Assembly: GCA_963575745.1 (NCBI GenBank)
Contig: CAUYUJ010017994.1
Coordinates: forward strand, 153,998 to 217,997
DNA from: Prorocentrum cordatum
Taxonomy: Eukaryota > Sar > Dinophyceae > Prorocentrales > Prorocentraceae
DNA length: 64,000 nt
Direction: 5' to 3'
The notes beneath the pieces were generated by a model. That model worked only from the letters and a program-made list of their open reading frames with translations. It searched no databases and was not told the origin of the DNA. The position numbers and the translations under genes are program-made. Positions 50,880 through 61,076 of the stretch are shown here, piece by piece (position 1 is the stretch's first letter; every line of letters starts with the position of its first letter).

Positions 50880-51420
50880 AGGCTGGACCACCTCTTGCGC
50901 AGCATCTGAGAGCTCAGAGTTGCGAGAATGTCTTGTGCGAAACAGGCCGGACCACCTTGCGCACGGCATCTCAGAGCTCAGAGTTGCAAGGATGTCTCAG
51001 GCGAGACGGGCCAGACCACCTCGCGCAGGGCATCTCAGAGCTCAGAAATTCGAAGATGTCTCAAGCGAAACGGGCCGGACCACCTCTCGCGCGGCATCTC
51101 CGAAGTCAGAATTTCGAGGATGTCTCAGGCGAAACGGGCCGGACCACCTCGCGCAAGAGGCATCGCAGAGCTCAAAGTTTCGAGGATGTCTCAGGCGAAA
51201 CGGCCCAGACCACCTCTCGCACGGCACCTCGGGGCTCAGAGTTTCGAGGATGTCTCAAGCGAAACGGCCCGGACCACCTCTCGCGCGGCGTCCCGGAGCG
51301 CAACTTTTCGAGGATGTCTCAGGCGACACGGCCAATCCCGGCCAACTCAGAAACGAGAGTTGTTAGGATGTCTCAAGCGAAACGGCCAAAACAACAAAAA
51401 TTGTGTGAGGATGTCTCTGC
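50880..51420. repeat. ~60-bp GAGGATGTCTCAGGCGAAAC tandem array
   Basis: About nine units of GATGTCTCAGGCGAAACGG, GCCGGACCACCTCGCGC, GGCATCTCAGAGCTCAGAGT. A plus-strand frame of over 220 codons is periodic and not a gene. Confidence 0.9.
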
Positions 51421-51479
51421 TCCGCCTTCCCTCGGCCGGAGTTAGTTTCTATCACAACAGCACCCCGTTCAGCAAGCTG

Positions 51480-53560
51480 TTTGGGGAAATAGAAATGCCT
51501 TTGTGGAAGGTTTCGATAGGGATCCTCCTGTGGAGGGTTTCACTCGGAATCCTTCTTGTGGGGGGTTCAATAGGAGTCCTTCTGCGGAGGGACCCATAGG
51601 ACTCGCCAGCGCAATGCCAACGCAATGCCGAAGCAGTGCCATCGTAATGCCAAACCAATGCCAAGGCGGTCCCAATCCAATGCAAATGCAATGCCAATGG
51701 GGAGGAGCCTTTTGTGGTAGATGTTGAAAAAGGGATCCTATTTCCGGAAGGTTTGCGTCGGATTGTGCGAAGGGAGGCACAAGGACTCGCTAGCGCAATG
51801 CCAGCGCAATGCCAAAGCCCTGCCAAATCCGATGCCAATGGGGGAATCCTTTCGCTCGGTAGATTTCAATCCGAATCCTTTGTGGACGGTGTCATTACGA
51901 ATCCTCATTTGGAGGATTTCAATAGGAATCACTCTTTGGAAAATTTCGATAGGGATCCTCCTGTGGAGGGTTTCACTCGGAATCCTTTTGTGGGGGTTCA
52001 GTAGGAGTCCTTCTGCGGAGGGAGCCATTCGGACTCGCCAGCGCAATGCCAACGCAATGCCGAAGCAGTGCCATCGTAATGCCAAACCAATGCCAAAGCG
52101 ATCCCAATCCAATGCCAATGCAATGCCAATGAGGGGAATCCTTTGTTGTCTATTCCAAACGGAACCTTGCTTGTGGAGGGTTTCAATAGGAATCGTTCTG
52201 CGAAGGGAGGCACTAGAACTCGCCAGCGCAATGCCAAAGCAGTGCCAACTCCATGCCAAACCGACGCCAAGGCGATCCAAATTTAATGCCAGTGCAACGC
52301 CAATGGGGGGGATTTCTTGTGGCGGCGCTGACTAGCAATCCTTCGAAGAACCCTTCGATGGATGGTGCCATCCACAAAGGAATCCTTCTAAGGACCCTTC
52401 TTCGGAGGATTTCACTAGGAATCCTTCTGTGGAGGGACTCGCATGGAACCCTTTTTCTGTGGAGGATTGCAATGTGAATCCTTGTTGTGGGGGAGGCCGT
52501 AGGCATCATTTTCGTGGACGGTTTCAATCGGAATCCGTATGTGGAGCGTTTGGTTGGGACTCGCCGGCGCATTGCCATCGCAATGCAAACGCACTGCTAA
52601 CGCACTGCCATCGCAATGCCAACGCACTGCCAATGCAATGTCAAACCGTTACCAAACCAATGCCAATGCAATGCCGATGGCATGATTCCAACCGCTCAAC
52701 AGATTCCAACAGAAATCCGTATGTGGATGATTTGTTTACGGACCCTTATTCGGAGGAGATTGACAAGAATCTTATTGTGAAGGGTTTCGGCAGGAATCCT
52801 TCTGTGGAGGGTTTCACCATGAACCCCTCATATGGGGGATCCTTCGTGTGGAAGTTTTCACTAGGAATCCTTCTGTGGCGGGAGGCATTAGAAGTCGCCA
52901 GCGCAATGCCAAAGCAATGTCACCGCAATGCCAAACCAATGCCATGGCATTCCCAATATCTCAATCCAATGACAATGAAATGCCTGGGGGAAATCGCTTG
53001 TGGTCGGTGTCGATAGGACTCCTTCGATGGAGGGCTTTGAATGGAATCCTGCGTTGAAGGGGATTAATATGAACCCTTCTTGTGGAATGTTTCAATCGGA
53101 ATCCTTCTTGTGTGGGTTTCAATCGGAATCATCCTGCGAAAAGGAGGCATTGGAACTAGGAAGAACAATGCCAGCGCAATGCCAAAGCAGTGCCAACGCA
53201 ATGCCAAACTGATGCCAAGGCGATCCCAACCCAATGTCAATGCAATGCCAATGCGAAAAAACATGTGTGATAGATGTCAGTCGGAATCCTTATGTGGAGA
53301 GTTTCGCATGTAATCCTTCTTTGTAAGGTTTCAATATGAACCCTGTTTTTGAAAGGTTTCAATAGAAGTCCTTTTGGTAGACGGTTCCGATATGAGTCTT
53401 TTTGTGGAGGGTTCTATGAGGACCCACCAGCGCAATGTTTGCGACATACAAGCGCAATGCCACCGCACTGCCAAGCGCCATGTCAGCGCAATGCCAATGC
53501 GATACCAAACCATGGCCAAACCAACGCCACCTGTGGTATTTCTCTCGAAGCATCACACTA
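51480..53560. repeat. Alternating GAATCCTTCTGTGGAGGGTT and CAATGCCAA arrays
   Basis: Blocks of a ~29-bp unit (GGAATCCTTCTGTGGAGGGT, TTCAATAGG) alternate with blocks of a 12-18-bp unit (GCGCAATGCCAAAGCAATGC). The switch recurs about seven times (GCGCAATGCCA near 51606, 51797, 52040, 52222, 52900, 53176 and 53430). No coding. Confidence 0.9.
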
Positions 53561-53689
53561 GCAAAAAGCTTGATTATGGAGGAAGGAGGAGGAGGAGGGC
53601 GGGGGAGAGATGAAGGAACGAGCGGAGCAGCGCGGAGGAGGAGGAGGAGCCCCCCCCAAAAAAAATGAGGCCGCGCCGCGTGTTTCGTC

Positions 53690-55118
53690 TTGTTTGTGGT
53701 TGTTGTTTTCCCAACCAGCCTGTGGTGTTGGGTCCTCGTTTTGAAGAAACGGTCCCCGCGTTCTCCCCTCCTCCTCCTCTGCCCCCTCCTCCTCCCTCCT
53801 CCCCCTCCGCGTCAGCCAAACCCACTTCGGCACACCTTCACACGTTTCGTGGCCCCATAAGGGGCTCCACCGAGGGCTCCAGTGGCTGCGTTCGCATGGC
53901 GGCACCGCGCCCATTTCGGCACACCCCTCACACAATTCGTGGCCCCATAAGGAGCTCCACCGAGGGCCCCAGTGGCTGCGTTCGCATGGCGGCACCGCAC
54001 CCATTTCGGCACATCCCTCACACGCTTCGTGGCCCCATAGGGAGCTCCACCGAAGGCTCCAGTGGCTGCGTTCGCATGGCGGCACCGCACCGGCACATCC
54101 CTCACACGTTTCGTGGCCCCATAGGGAGCTCCACCGAGGGCCCCAGTGGCTGCGTTCGCATGGCGGCACCGCACCCATTTCGGCACACCCCTCACACGTC
54201 TCGTGGCCCCATAGGGAGCTCCACCGAGGGCCCCAGTGGCTGCGTTCGCATGGCGGCACCGCGCCCATTTCGGACACCCCTCACACAATTCGTGGCCCCA
54301 TAGGAAGCTTCACCGAGGGCCCCAGTGGCTGCGTTCGCATTGCGGCACCGCGCCTGTTTCGGCACATCCCTCACACGCTTCGTGGCCTCATAGGGAGCTC
54401 CACCGAGGACCCCAGTGGCTGCGTTCGCATTGCGGCACCGCGCCGTTCGGCATTGCGGCACCGCGCCTGTTTCGGCACATCCCTCACACGCTTCGTGGCC
54501 TCATAGGGAGCTCCGCCGAGGGCTCAAATGGCTGCGTTCGCATGGCGGCACCGCGCCCATTTCGGCACACCCCTCACCCGGTTCGTGGCCCCATAGGGAG
54601 CTTCACCGAGGGCCCCAGTGGCTGCGTTCGCATTGCGGCACCGCGCCTGTTTCGGCACATCCCTCACACGCTTCGTGGCCTCATAGGGAGCTCCGCCGAG
54701 GGCTCAAATGGCTGCGTTCGCATGGCGGCACCGCGCCCATCCCGGCACGCCCCTCACACGTTTCGTGGCCCCGTGGTCCACCGAAGGCCCCAGTGGCTGC
54801 GTTCGCATGGCGGCACCGCGCCCATTTCGGCACACCCCTCACACGTTTCGTGGCCCCATAGGAAGCTCTACCGAAGGCCCCAGTGCCTGCGTTCGCATGG
54901 CGGCACCGCACCAATTTCGGCACATCCCTCACACGTGTCGTGGCCCCATAGGGAGCTCCACCGAAGGCCCCAATGGCTGCGTTCGCATGGCGGCACCGCA
55001 CCCATTTCGGCACACCCCTCACACGTTTCGTGGCCCCTTAGGGAGTTCCCTCTCATTCGTTCAACCTGCTTTGCGGTACTCGTAACTGCATATGGTTGGG
55101 TCCATCGCCAGGATAATT
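53690..55118. repeat. Composite repeat module C: related leader, triplets, 90-bp satellite
   Basis: Leader TTTCCCAACC, GTTGGGTCCTCGTTTTGAAG resembles modules A and B, then CTCC triplets (53763-53810). About 13 copies of a 90-bp satellite follow (GGCTGCGTTCGCATGGCGGC, CATTTCGGCACACCCCTCAC, ATAGGGAGCTCCACCGA). The trailer GTTGGGTCCATCGCCAGGAT ends at ~55118. 90 is divisible by three, so frames are open on both strands; these are repeats. Confidence 0.9.
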
Positions 55119-55995
55119 ATGGGGGGGGGGCAGGGAAAGCAAAAAGCTAGACTCTGGGGGAGGGAGGAGGAGGAGGAGGAGGAGGAGGAGGAGGAGGAGG
55201 AGGAGGAGGAGGTGGAGAGGGGGGGGGAGGATGAATGAAGAGGAGGAGGAGGAGGAAGGAGGAGGAGGAGGAGGAGGAGGAGGAGGGGGCGTTTCCTTGT
55301 TCTTCTCTCCTTCCCCCCAAAAAAAACTGGAAGACCACCCCGTTTTTTTGAGGGGGGGCAAAACAACAAAAAAACTCCTGGAGAAGCGGGGGAGGAGGAG
55401 AATAAGGAGGAGGAGGAAGAGGAGGAGGAAAAGAGGCCAATGGGGAGGAGTGAGGAGAAGGAGGAGGAGGACGACGACGACAGAGAGCGCGCAGAGATTG
55501 CACATAAACAATCGCGAACTCAGCGCGAAAGCCTCGCGCGCGCGGGCTTTTGAACCCCTGCGACTCCACAATTTCCCGTTCTCGAAGAGGAGGAGGAGAG
55601 GGAGGAGGAGCAGGAGGAGAAGGAAGGGGGGGAGGAGGAGGAGGAGGAGGAGGGAGGAGGAGGAGGAGGAGGCGAGAGGACGAGGAGGAGAGAGAGAGGA
55701 AGAAGAGAAGAAGAGGAAAAGAAAAGGAGGAGGAGGAGGAGGGGAAGCGGAAGCGGAAGCGAAAACGCACCTATGACGTCCCAAGGGAGGGCCCTGCATG
55801 GGGCTAAGAACATTGTCGACGGGGCGCCGGCATCAGACTCAGTCACGAACCTGCAATGAGTGGGGGGGGCAGAGGGGCAAGCGAGGAGGTGGGAGGTAGA
55901 GGGGCAGAGGAGCAGAGGAGCAAGCGAGGTGCGAGGGAGGGGAGGAAGAGGAGGAGGAGGAGGAGGAGGAGGAGGAGGAGGAGGAGGAGAAAAAA
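55119..55995. repeat. GGA-rich tracts around a mixed spacer
   Basis: AGG triplets at 55165-55285, 55390-55470, 55590-55745 and 55935-55990. Spacers contain GGGGGG and CCCCCCAAAAAAAAC and show no gene. Confidence 0.85.
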
Positions 55996-55997
55996 GA

Positions 55998-56590
55998 CCA
56001 GTGTAAACCCGAGAGTCATTAACGATGCTGGAATACAACCTCCCTCGAAGAACCATCTTCATAGGCCCCTACAACGAGTTGTTTCCAATGAGGAACTGCC
56101 TCGTTGGAAGACAAGCGTTTGAAGACCCTGAAGCATGCCCAAACATTATTCTCGGGACTCGAACGCCACGGATCAACCTGACTGTTACGTCTTGACGATA
56201 TCGAATCGCGCCAGATCGCCAGTCCTGGGACTTCAACACCGCGAATCAACGTAATTCTTGTACCCTCATAGCCCTGAATCCTTCCAAAACGCAAATCAAA
56301 ACACCATGTCTGGTACGCTGACCATGGAAATCCGTGAAACTTTTGCAACTATTAAAAACGAATTCAGCGCGGCGCTAAGGCGAGAACCACATTTTAAAAG
56401 GAACCGCCCTCAATCCGTGAAACCCTTTCCAATTCTTCAAACCAGTGTACGCGGCGCTAAGGCAAGAGCCACAGTTTGAAAACGGCCCGCCCTCAATCCA
56501 TGAAGTTCTCGCAACACGAATATGCGCGGCGCTAAGACGAGAGCCACATTCTGAAAAAGGCCCGCCCTCCATCTGTCAAACTGTTGCCAC
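55998..56590 (-). repeat. Inverted-pair element, copy 2
   Basis: Reverse-orientation counterpart of 47003-47667: ACCAGTGTAAACCC, CGTTGGAAGACAAGCGTTTG, ACTCGAACGCCACGGATCAA, then three ~80-bp units (GCGCGGCGCTAAGGCGAGA). Both copies abut GGA/CTC triplets. Confidence 0.85.
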
Positions 56591-56925
56591 TTCTAACCTC
56601 AGGACCATACATGGCGAGGAAGTCTCAAGCGAAACGACCAGCCCGCCCTAAAAGATGGCCTCGGAGTGCGATAGGGAGAAGTTATGACAAGGAATGGAGG
56701 AAGAAGAGGAGGAGGAGCAGGAGGAATGAGGACAGGACAGGACATCCGCATAAGGGGGTGTAACGGCAGAGCACCTACTCAGGTGACCTACGCGATACTG
56801 TCAAAATCCACTGCGAGTTGCTGTGCTATAGCCCTGCCTTCTCACTAAGGCCGGCAGTGGGCATACCACGCAGCTCAAGGACCGAGCTCCGAGGTGGCCC
56901 CGTGAGAGCGGCTCGCTACCTCACA
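56591..56925. other. No supported gene
   Basis: Short unique stretch with a small GGAGGAGG patch at 56695-56725. Confidence 0.5.
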
Positions 56926-56927
56926 TC

Positions 56928-57180
56928 ACGAGGAGGAGTGAGGAGGTGGGGGGGGGAGGAGGAGTGAGGAGGGGAGGGAGGAGGGGGGAGGAGGAGGAGG
57001 GGGGAGGAGGAGGAGGAGGAGGAGGAGGGGGAGGAGGATAGGAGGAGGAGGAGGAGGAGGAGGAGGAGGGGAGGAGTAGGAGGAGGAGAAGGAGGAGTGA
57101 GGAGGTGTGCGGGGGAGGGGAGGAGTGAGGAGGGGAGGGAGAGGGGAGGAGGGGAGGAGGAGTAAGAGGTTGGAGGGGGA
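56928..57180. repeat. GGA-rich tract
   Basis: AGG/GGGG triplet-like repeats. Confidence 0.95.
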
Positions 57181-57500
57181 GGGACAGGAGGGGCAAGCGA
57201 GGTGCTCTCGCGCCCTGTCTGACATCCCATCCCTCCCTCCCACTCCTTCCCACTGCGCTGATATGTCTTCATCCATGGACGCGTGCCATAGCCGACCTTG
57301 GACAAGCGCGCTCCACTGCTCGCAACATAACTACTCGCACAAGGCTTGGATCCGCCGCGGGGGATTTACGATACCTTACATCGAGGAAGACATGTCTTTT
57401 TTCCTGACGTTTGCGAGTAGGCACTTTGCGAGTAGTACTGGAACGCGTTCGGTGAGACCTGGGGCTCCACACAAAACAAAAAACATCGTGCTATGCGCAG
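57181..57500. other. No supported gene
   Basis: Repeat-poor. A 147-codon plus-strand frame starts inside the GGA tract and shows no domain. Confidence 0.45.
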
Positions 57501-57504
57501 TCGG

Positions 57505-58290
57505 GAGCGGTAAACTTATGGGACCTCTGCGACCTGGGGGACCCCTGTAGACTGTGGGGACTGTGAGGCCCGCGAACCCTGCGGGACCCGTGGAACCTCT
57601 GGGACCTGTGGGGCCTGTGAGAACGGTGGGGCCTGTGTAACCTGCGAGACCCGTGGCATCGGCAGGACCTACGAGACCCACTTTTTTCAGGTTCGCTGCT
57701 TCTCTTGGCTGGTGCTAGCTTTCGCCGCAATCAGCGGCTCATCAGGCTTGAGCCTAAATTGGCTCTGGATTCGCACTCTACCTGCAAGGAGGAAAGACTG
57801 GTCTACTCTGTAAGAACGGTTTTTGAAGGCAGATCTGCCTTCAAAAAAATGGTCTACTCTGTAAGAACGGTTTTTTGAAGGCAGATCTGCCTTCAAAAAT
57901 TGGTCTACTCTGTAAGAACGGTTTTTTGAAGGCAGATCTGCCTTCAAAAAATTGGTCTACTCTGTAAGACCGGTTTTTTGAAGGCAGATCTGCCTTCAAA
58001 AAACCGTTCTTACAAACAATTCTGTAAGAACGATTGTTTGAAGGCAGATCTGCCTTCAAAAAACCGTTTTTGAAGGCAGATCTGCCTTCAAAAAACCGTT
58101 CTTACAGAGTGAGACCTGCGGGACCTGCCAGACCTGTTGGGCTCGTGGGGCACGCGAGGCCTGCGACACCTTTGGGACTTGTGGGACCTGCGGGTCCCGT
58201 CAGAACAGCGGGACCCGTGGGACCTGCGGGGCGACCTGCGACACGTGTTGGTCCTGTAGGACCTGTGGCGCCTGCGAGACCTGCGAAACA
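57505..58290. repeat. GGGACCTGTGG minisatellite, split by the palindrome array
   Basis: Units of ~9-12 bp (GGGACCTGTGGG, CCTGCGAGACC) at 57505-57680 and again at 58108-58290. The palindrome array interrupts it, so the array probably inserted into, or expanded within, this minisatellite. Confidence 0.85.
57800..58105. repeat. Array of six palindromes centred on AGATCT
   Basis: TTTTTTGAAGGCAGATCTGC with its mirror half occurs six times; AGATCT centres are at 57831, 57883, 57934, 57986, 58046 and 58078. Between copies is CTACTCTGTAAGAACGG or its inverse. The array is bounded by GGTCTACTCTGTAAGAACGG at the left and the near-inverse at the right. Confidence 0.95.
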
Positions 58291-58294
58291 TGTG

Positions 58295-58630
58295 GGATCC
58301 AGGAAAAATGGCCCACGCTGGAGCAGGAGCGCCAGTCTGAACAACGGGAGCACAGCGCCGATCCGAAAATGGGCCCAGGCTGCAGCGAGAGCACCATTCG
58401 TGAAAGACTGGAAAACGATCGGATGGTAAACTAACATGTGACACTCAGGTTCGCACGTGTAAAAAAAACGCGGAGGTATCGGACTCAGATAACAAAATAA
58501 TAGCTCGCTCGCACCAAACAATTGCAAAACACATATAACCAAAAAGGGGCGGACACTATCCAGACATAGTCGGGGGAATGATAATAGTTTTCAGATTATG
58601 CAATTGTGGAAAAGAAGAGGAGGAGCAGGA
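58295..58630. repeat. ~60-bp tandem repeat and tail, copy 2
   Basis: Diverged counterpart of 48385-48850, same orientation and same order of parts. Confidence 0.65.
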
Positions 58631-58711
58631 GGAGGAGAAGGAGGAGGAGGAGCAAGAGGAGGGGCTAAGAAGAGAAGCCCGGGTGAGGGGAAGCGGAAGC
58701 GGAAGGGCAGG

Positions 58712-58928
58712 GGTAAGGTTATGTCGGGCGTGTCCCCCTACAGGGAGATTTTCGACGAAAAATGCAAAATACCCCAAACATACCCCCAAAAGGTCAAACA
58801 ATACTCAAAAAATAGTCCCCAGACTATTCTTGGACTATGTTTTGATTATTTTTGGGGTATTGTTCATGTTTGTCACATTGTCGAAAATCCCCCTGTAGGG
58901 GGATGGGCCCGACTCAAGGGTAAGGGGG
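58712..58928. mobile_element. Foldback/MITE-like element 6 (~217 bp)
   Basis: Arms of ~75 bp at roughly 75% identity: GTAAGG, GTCGGGC, TCCCCCTACAGGGAGATTTT, CGAC, then AATACCCC. The inverse ends CCCCTGTAGGGGGA and GCCCGACTCAAGGG. The centre is AT-rich and no coding is present. Confidence 0.8.
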
Positions 58929-58960
58929 AGGGAAGAAGAAGGACTGCCAAACACTAGCCG

Positions 58961-59100
58961 CTACAAGTTTGACGGGTAGATGCGACAATCTTCAGAAATG
59001 AAGCGGCCATCGAGGCAACATTTGCGAATGAGGTCGTCCGCCGCCGTGCCCCAGGGAGCCGAGAACGATTTCCAGCCGGTCCCCTCGGCAGCAGAAGGAC
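58961..59100 (-). other. Exon-like island, possible terminal exon
   Basis: Minus strand encodes GTGWKSFSAPWGTAADDLIR, then KCCLDGRFISEDCRIYPSNL and a TAG stop at 58961-58963. Balanced composition between repeats. It begins where the GGA tract ends. No family recognised. Confidence 0.35.
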
Positions 59101-60115
59101 GAGGAGGACTGAGAAGGAGGAGGGAAGATGGGGAGGAGGGAGGAGGCAGAGGGCGACGGAGGAGGAGCGGAGGGAAAGGAGGGAGGAGCGGAGGGAAAGG
59201 AGTGATGGGAGGAGCAAGGAATGAGGAGGAGGAGGATTGAGGATGAGGAGGAGGAGGAGAGGTGAGGAGGAGGAGGAGGAGGAGGAGGAGGGAGGAGGAG
59301 GAGGAGGATGAGGAGGTATGTAGGAGGAGAGGAGGGGGCGGAAAGTAGAGGAGGAGGAGGAGGAGGAGGAGGAGGAGGGTGAGGGTGAGGGGAAGGAAGG
59401 AGGGAGGAAGGAGTAGGAAGAGAGGGAGGAGGATGAGGTGGAAAGAAGGAGAAGGAGTGGCGAGGTGCGAGAGTGCGTCCTGGTATGTCTGACTGGGAGC
59501 CTGCGCAAGCCCTCAGCGCTTATCACCTCATCAGCGCAACTGCAGCCGCACATCCTCCCTCCAAGGCATCCCAACGGCGCCACCGAGGGGGCGCCGCGTC
59601 GGTCTCCTTGTTCTTCTGCTGCGCGCCTGGAGGAATGGTGGGGCGAATGGGAGGGAGGCTGGGGAAAGGGTAGGTAGGGAGGAGAGGAGGAAGAGGTGAG
59701 CAGGAAGACGAAAAGCTGGAAGGGGAGGAGGGGGAGGGGAAAAGGGAGGAGGAGGGAGAAGGAGGGAGGAGGAGGGCGGAGGGGAGGGAGGAGGAGGAGG
59801 GAGGAGGAGGAGGAGAGAGGAGGAGGAGGAGGATAAGGAAGGAGGAGGAGGAGGTAGGAGGAGGGGAGGGCGGAGGAGGAGAAGGGGAAGGAGGAGGCAG
59901 CAGCAGCTAGGAGGAGGAGCGGCAGCAGGAGGAGGGGAGGATGGAGGAGGAGGAGGGGAGGAGGGGGGGAAGGTGAGAGGATGAGGAGGGAGGAGGCAGG
60001 GAGTAGGAGGAGGAGAGGAGGAGGGGGAGGAGGGGGCGGGGAGGAGGAGGAGAGGTAGGAGGATGAGAGGAGGAGGAGGAGGAGGAGGAGGAGGAGGAGC
60101 AGCAGCAGGAGGAGG
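59100..60115. repeat. Long GGA-rich domain
   Basis: AGG triplets with G-rich interruptions over ~1 kb; a non-repetitive window at ~59460-59640 shows no clear gene. Pro/Ser/Leu-rich minus-strand frames are artefacts. Confidence 0.9.
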
Positions 60116-60129
60116 ATGGGGGAGGGTGG

Positions 60130-60230
60130 CACGCCTCCTCGTTCTTTTTCTGCTGCTGTTCCTGGGCCTTCAGCTGGCGCTCGAACTCCAGCTGCTCATC
60201 GCGGTCCTACTTGGCTCCCGCGGGGCGCTG
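60130..60230 (-). other. Exon-like island at the end of the GGA domain
   Basis: Minus strand reads DEQLEFERQLKAQEQQQKKN, then EEACHP, a charged helix like those at 10788-10898 and 17406-17700, each abutting a triplet tract. Confidence 0.35.
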
Positions 60231-60402
60231 TCACGCGGGCACGCGGGCGGCGGCGTGATCGAGGCTGCTGCAGCATAGTCTCTTCGCAACGTCGAGAGAG
60301 GCACCCCAGAAATACTCGCGTCGTGAAACGAATCGCGACGGGACTAACTACTGTTTGCCGTCTCTGGCCTGCGGGGGCCCTCGCTGAGCGAGGACGTCGA
60401 TA

Positions 60403-60455
60403 AAACAACTCGGGACGACAAACTGGCCCTGGGGAAAGGGTCGGGACTTCTCCGT
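60403..60455 (-). repeat. Copy 3 of the dispersed GAAGTCCCGACCC motif
   Basis: On the minus strand: GAAGTCCCGACCCTTTCCCC, AGGGCCAGTTTGTCGTCCCG, GTTGTTTTATCG. Confidence 0.75.
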
Positions 60456-60769
60456 CATCGCGTCGCGTTGCCCTTCTAATCTCTGCCACGGGGCCCCCCT
60501 TTCGACGGCAAAGGCTGGTGGGCAACCAGCCCTCCGACAGCCCGCTTCCTCTGAGTCGCTGACCTCTGGAACTCTCGGCCCCCTTCCCCTGGACCCTCTG
60601 ACGATCCTGGGGCCGAGCAGCGGCATCAGGGGGCAACAAAACGATGAGCCAGCTCCAGCGCGACGGCTTCGAGTTGCCAAAAGATGTGGGCGTTGGGGCC
60701 CGTTGCTTTTACATGTCACCTGCTTCAGGCAGCACATCGATCGGCTCCACATCCAACACATGGACACAG

Positions 60770-60817
60770 ACAAGCACACGCACACGCACACGCACACGCA
60801 CACGCACACGCACACGC

Positions 60818-60849
<32 letters not shown>

Positions 60850-60860
60850 GCCCACACACA
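60770..60860. repeat. (CA)n microsatellite
   Basis: CACACG then CACACA repeats ending two bases before the DinoSL relic. Confidence 0.95.
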
Positions 60861-60862
60861 CA

Positions 60863-60884
60863 TCCGTAGCCATTTTGGCTCAAG
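60863..60884 (+). other. Relic dinoflagellate spliced leader, exact 22/22
   Basis: TCCGTAGCCATT then TTGGCTCAAG: an exact DinoSL. It is followed by GC, not GT, so it is not an SL-RNA gene. It precedes the LINE-like ORF1 by 192 bp, with a short upstream ORF (ATG at 60888) in between. Confidence 0.9.
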
Positions 60885-61076
60885 GCAATGCGATTCCGAC
60901 GACCGCGAGTCCGAGAGGGCGGCTTGAGCGCGAGGGGTCGCGCTTTGAGCCAAAACTTCTCCGGCTTGCTGTTATCAAGATAACAACTTTCAGTCTTCTC
61001 CTCCTGGCCTGCGTGGCCGCCGTTTGCTGTGCTCCCGAGTGTGATTCACTCCTTGAGGGGGGGCCTTGTCGCAGCG

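Noticed and set aside
53558-55150. Frames of 240-300 codons across the 90-bp satellite
   Set aside because: Repeat artefact; the period is divisible by three on both strands.
60863-60884. SL-RNA gene
   Set aside because: The leader is followed by GC rather than a GT donor and by an mRNA-like leader and ORF, so it is a relic, not a donor gene.
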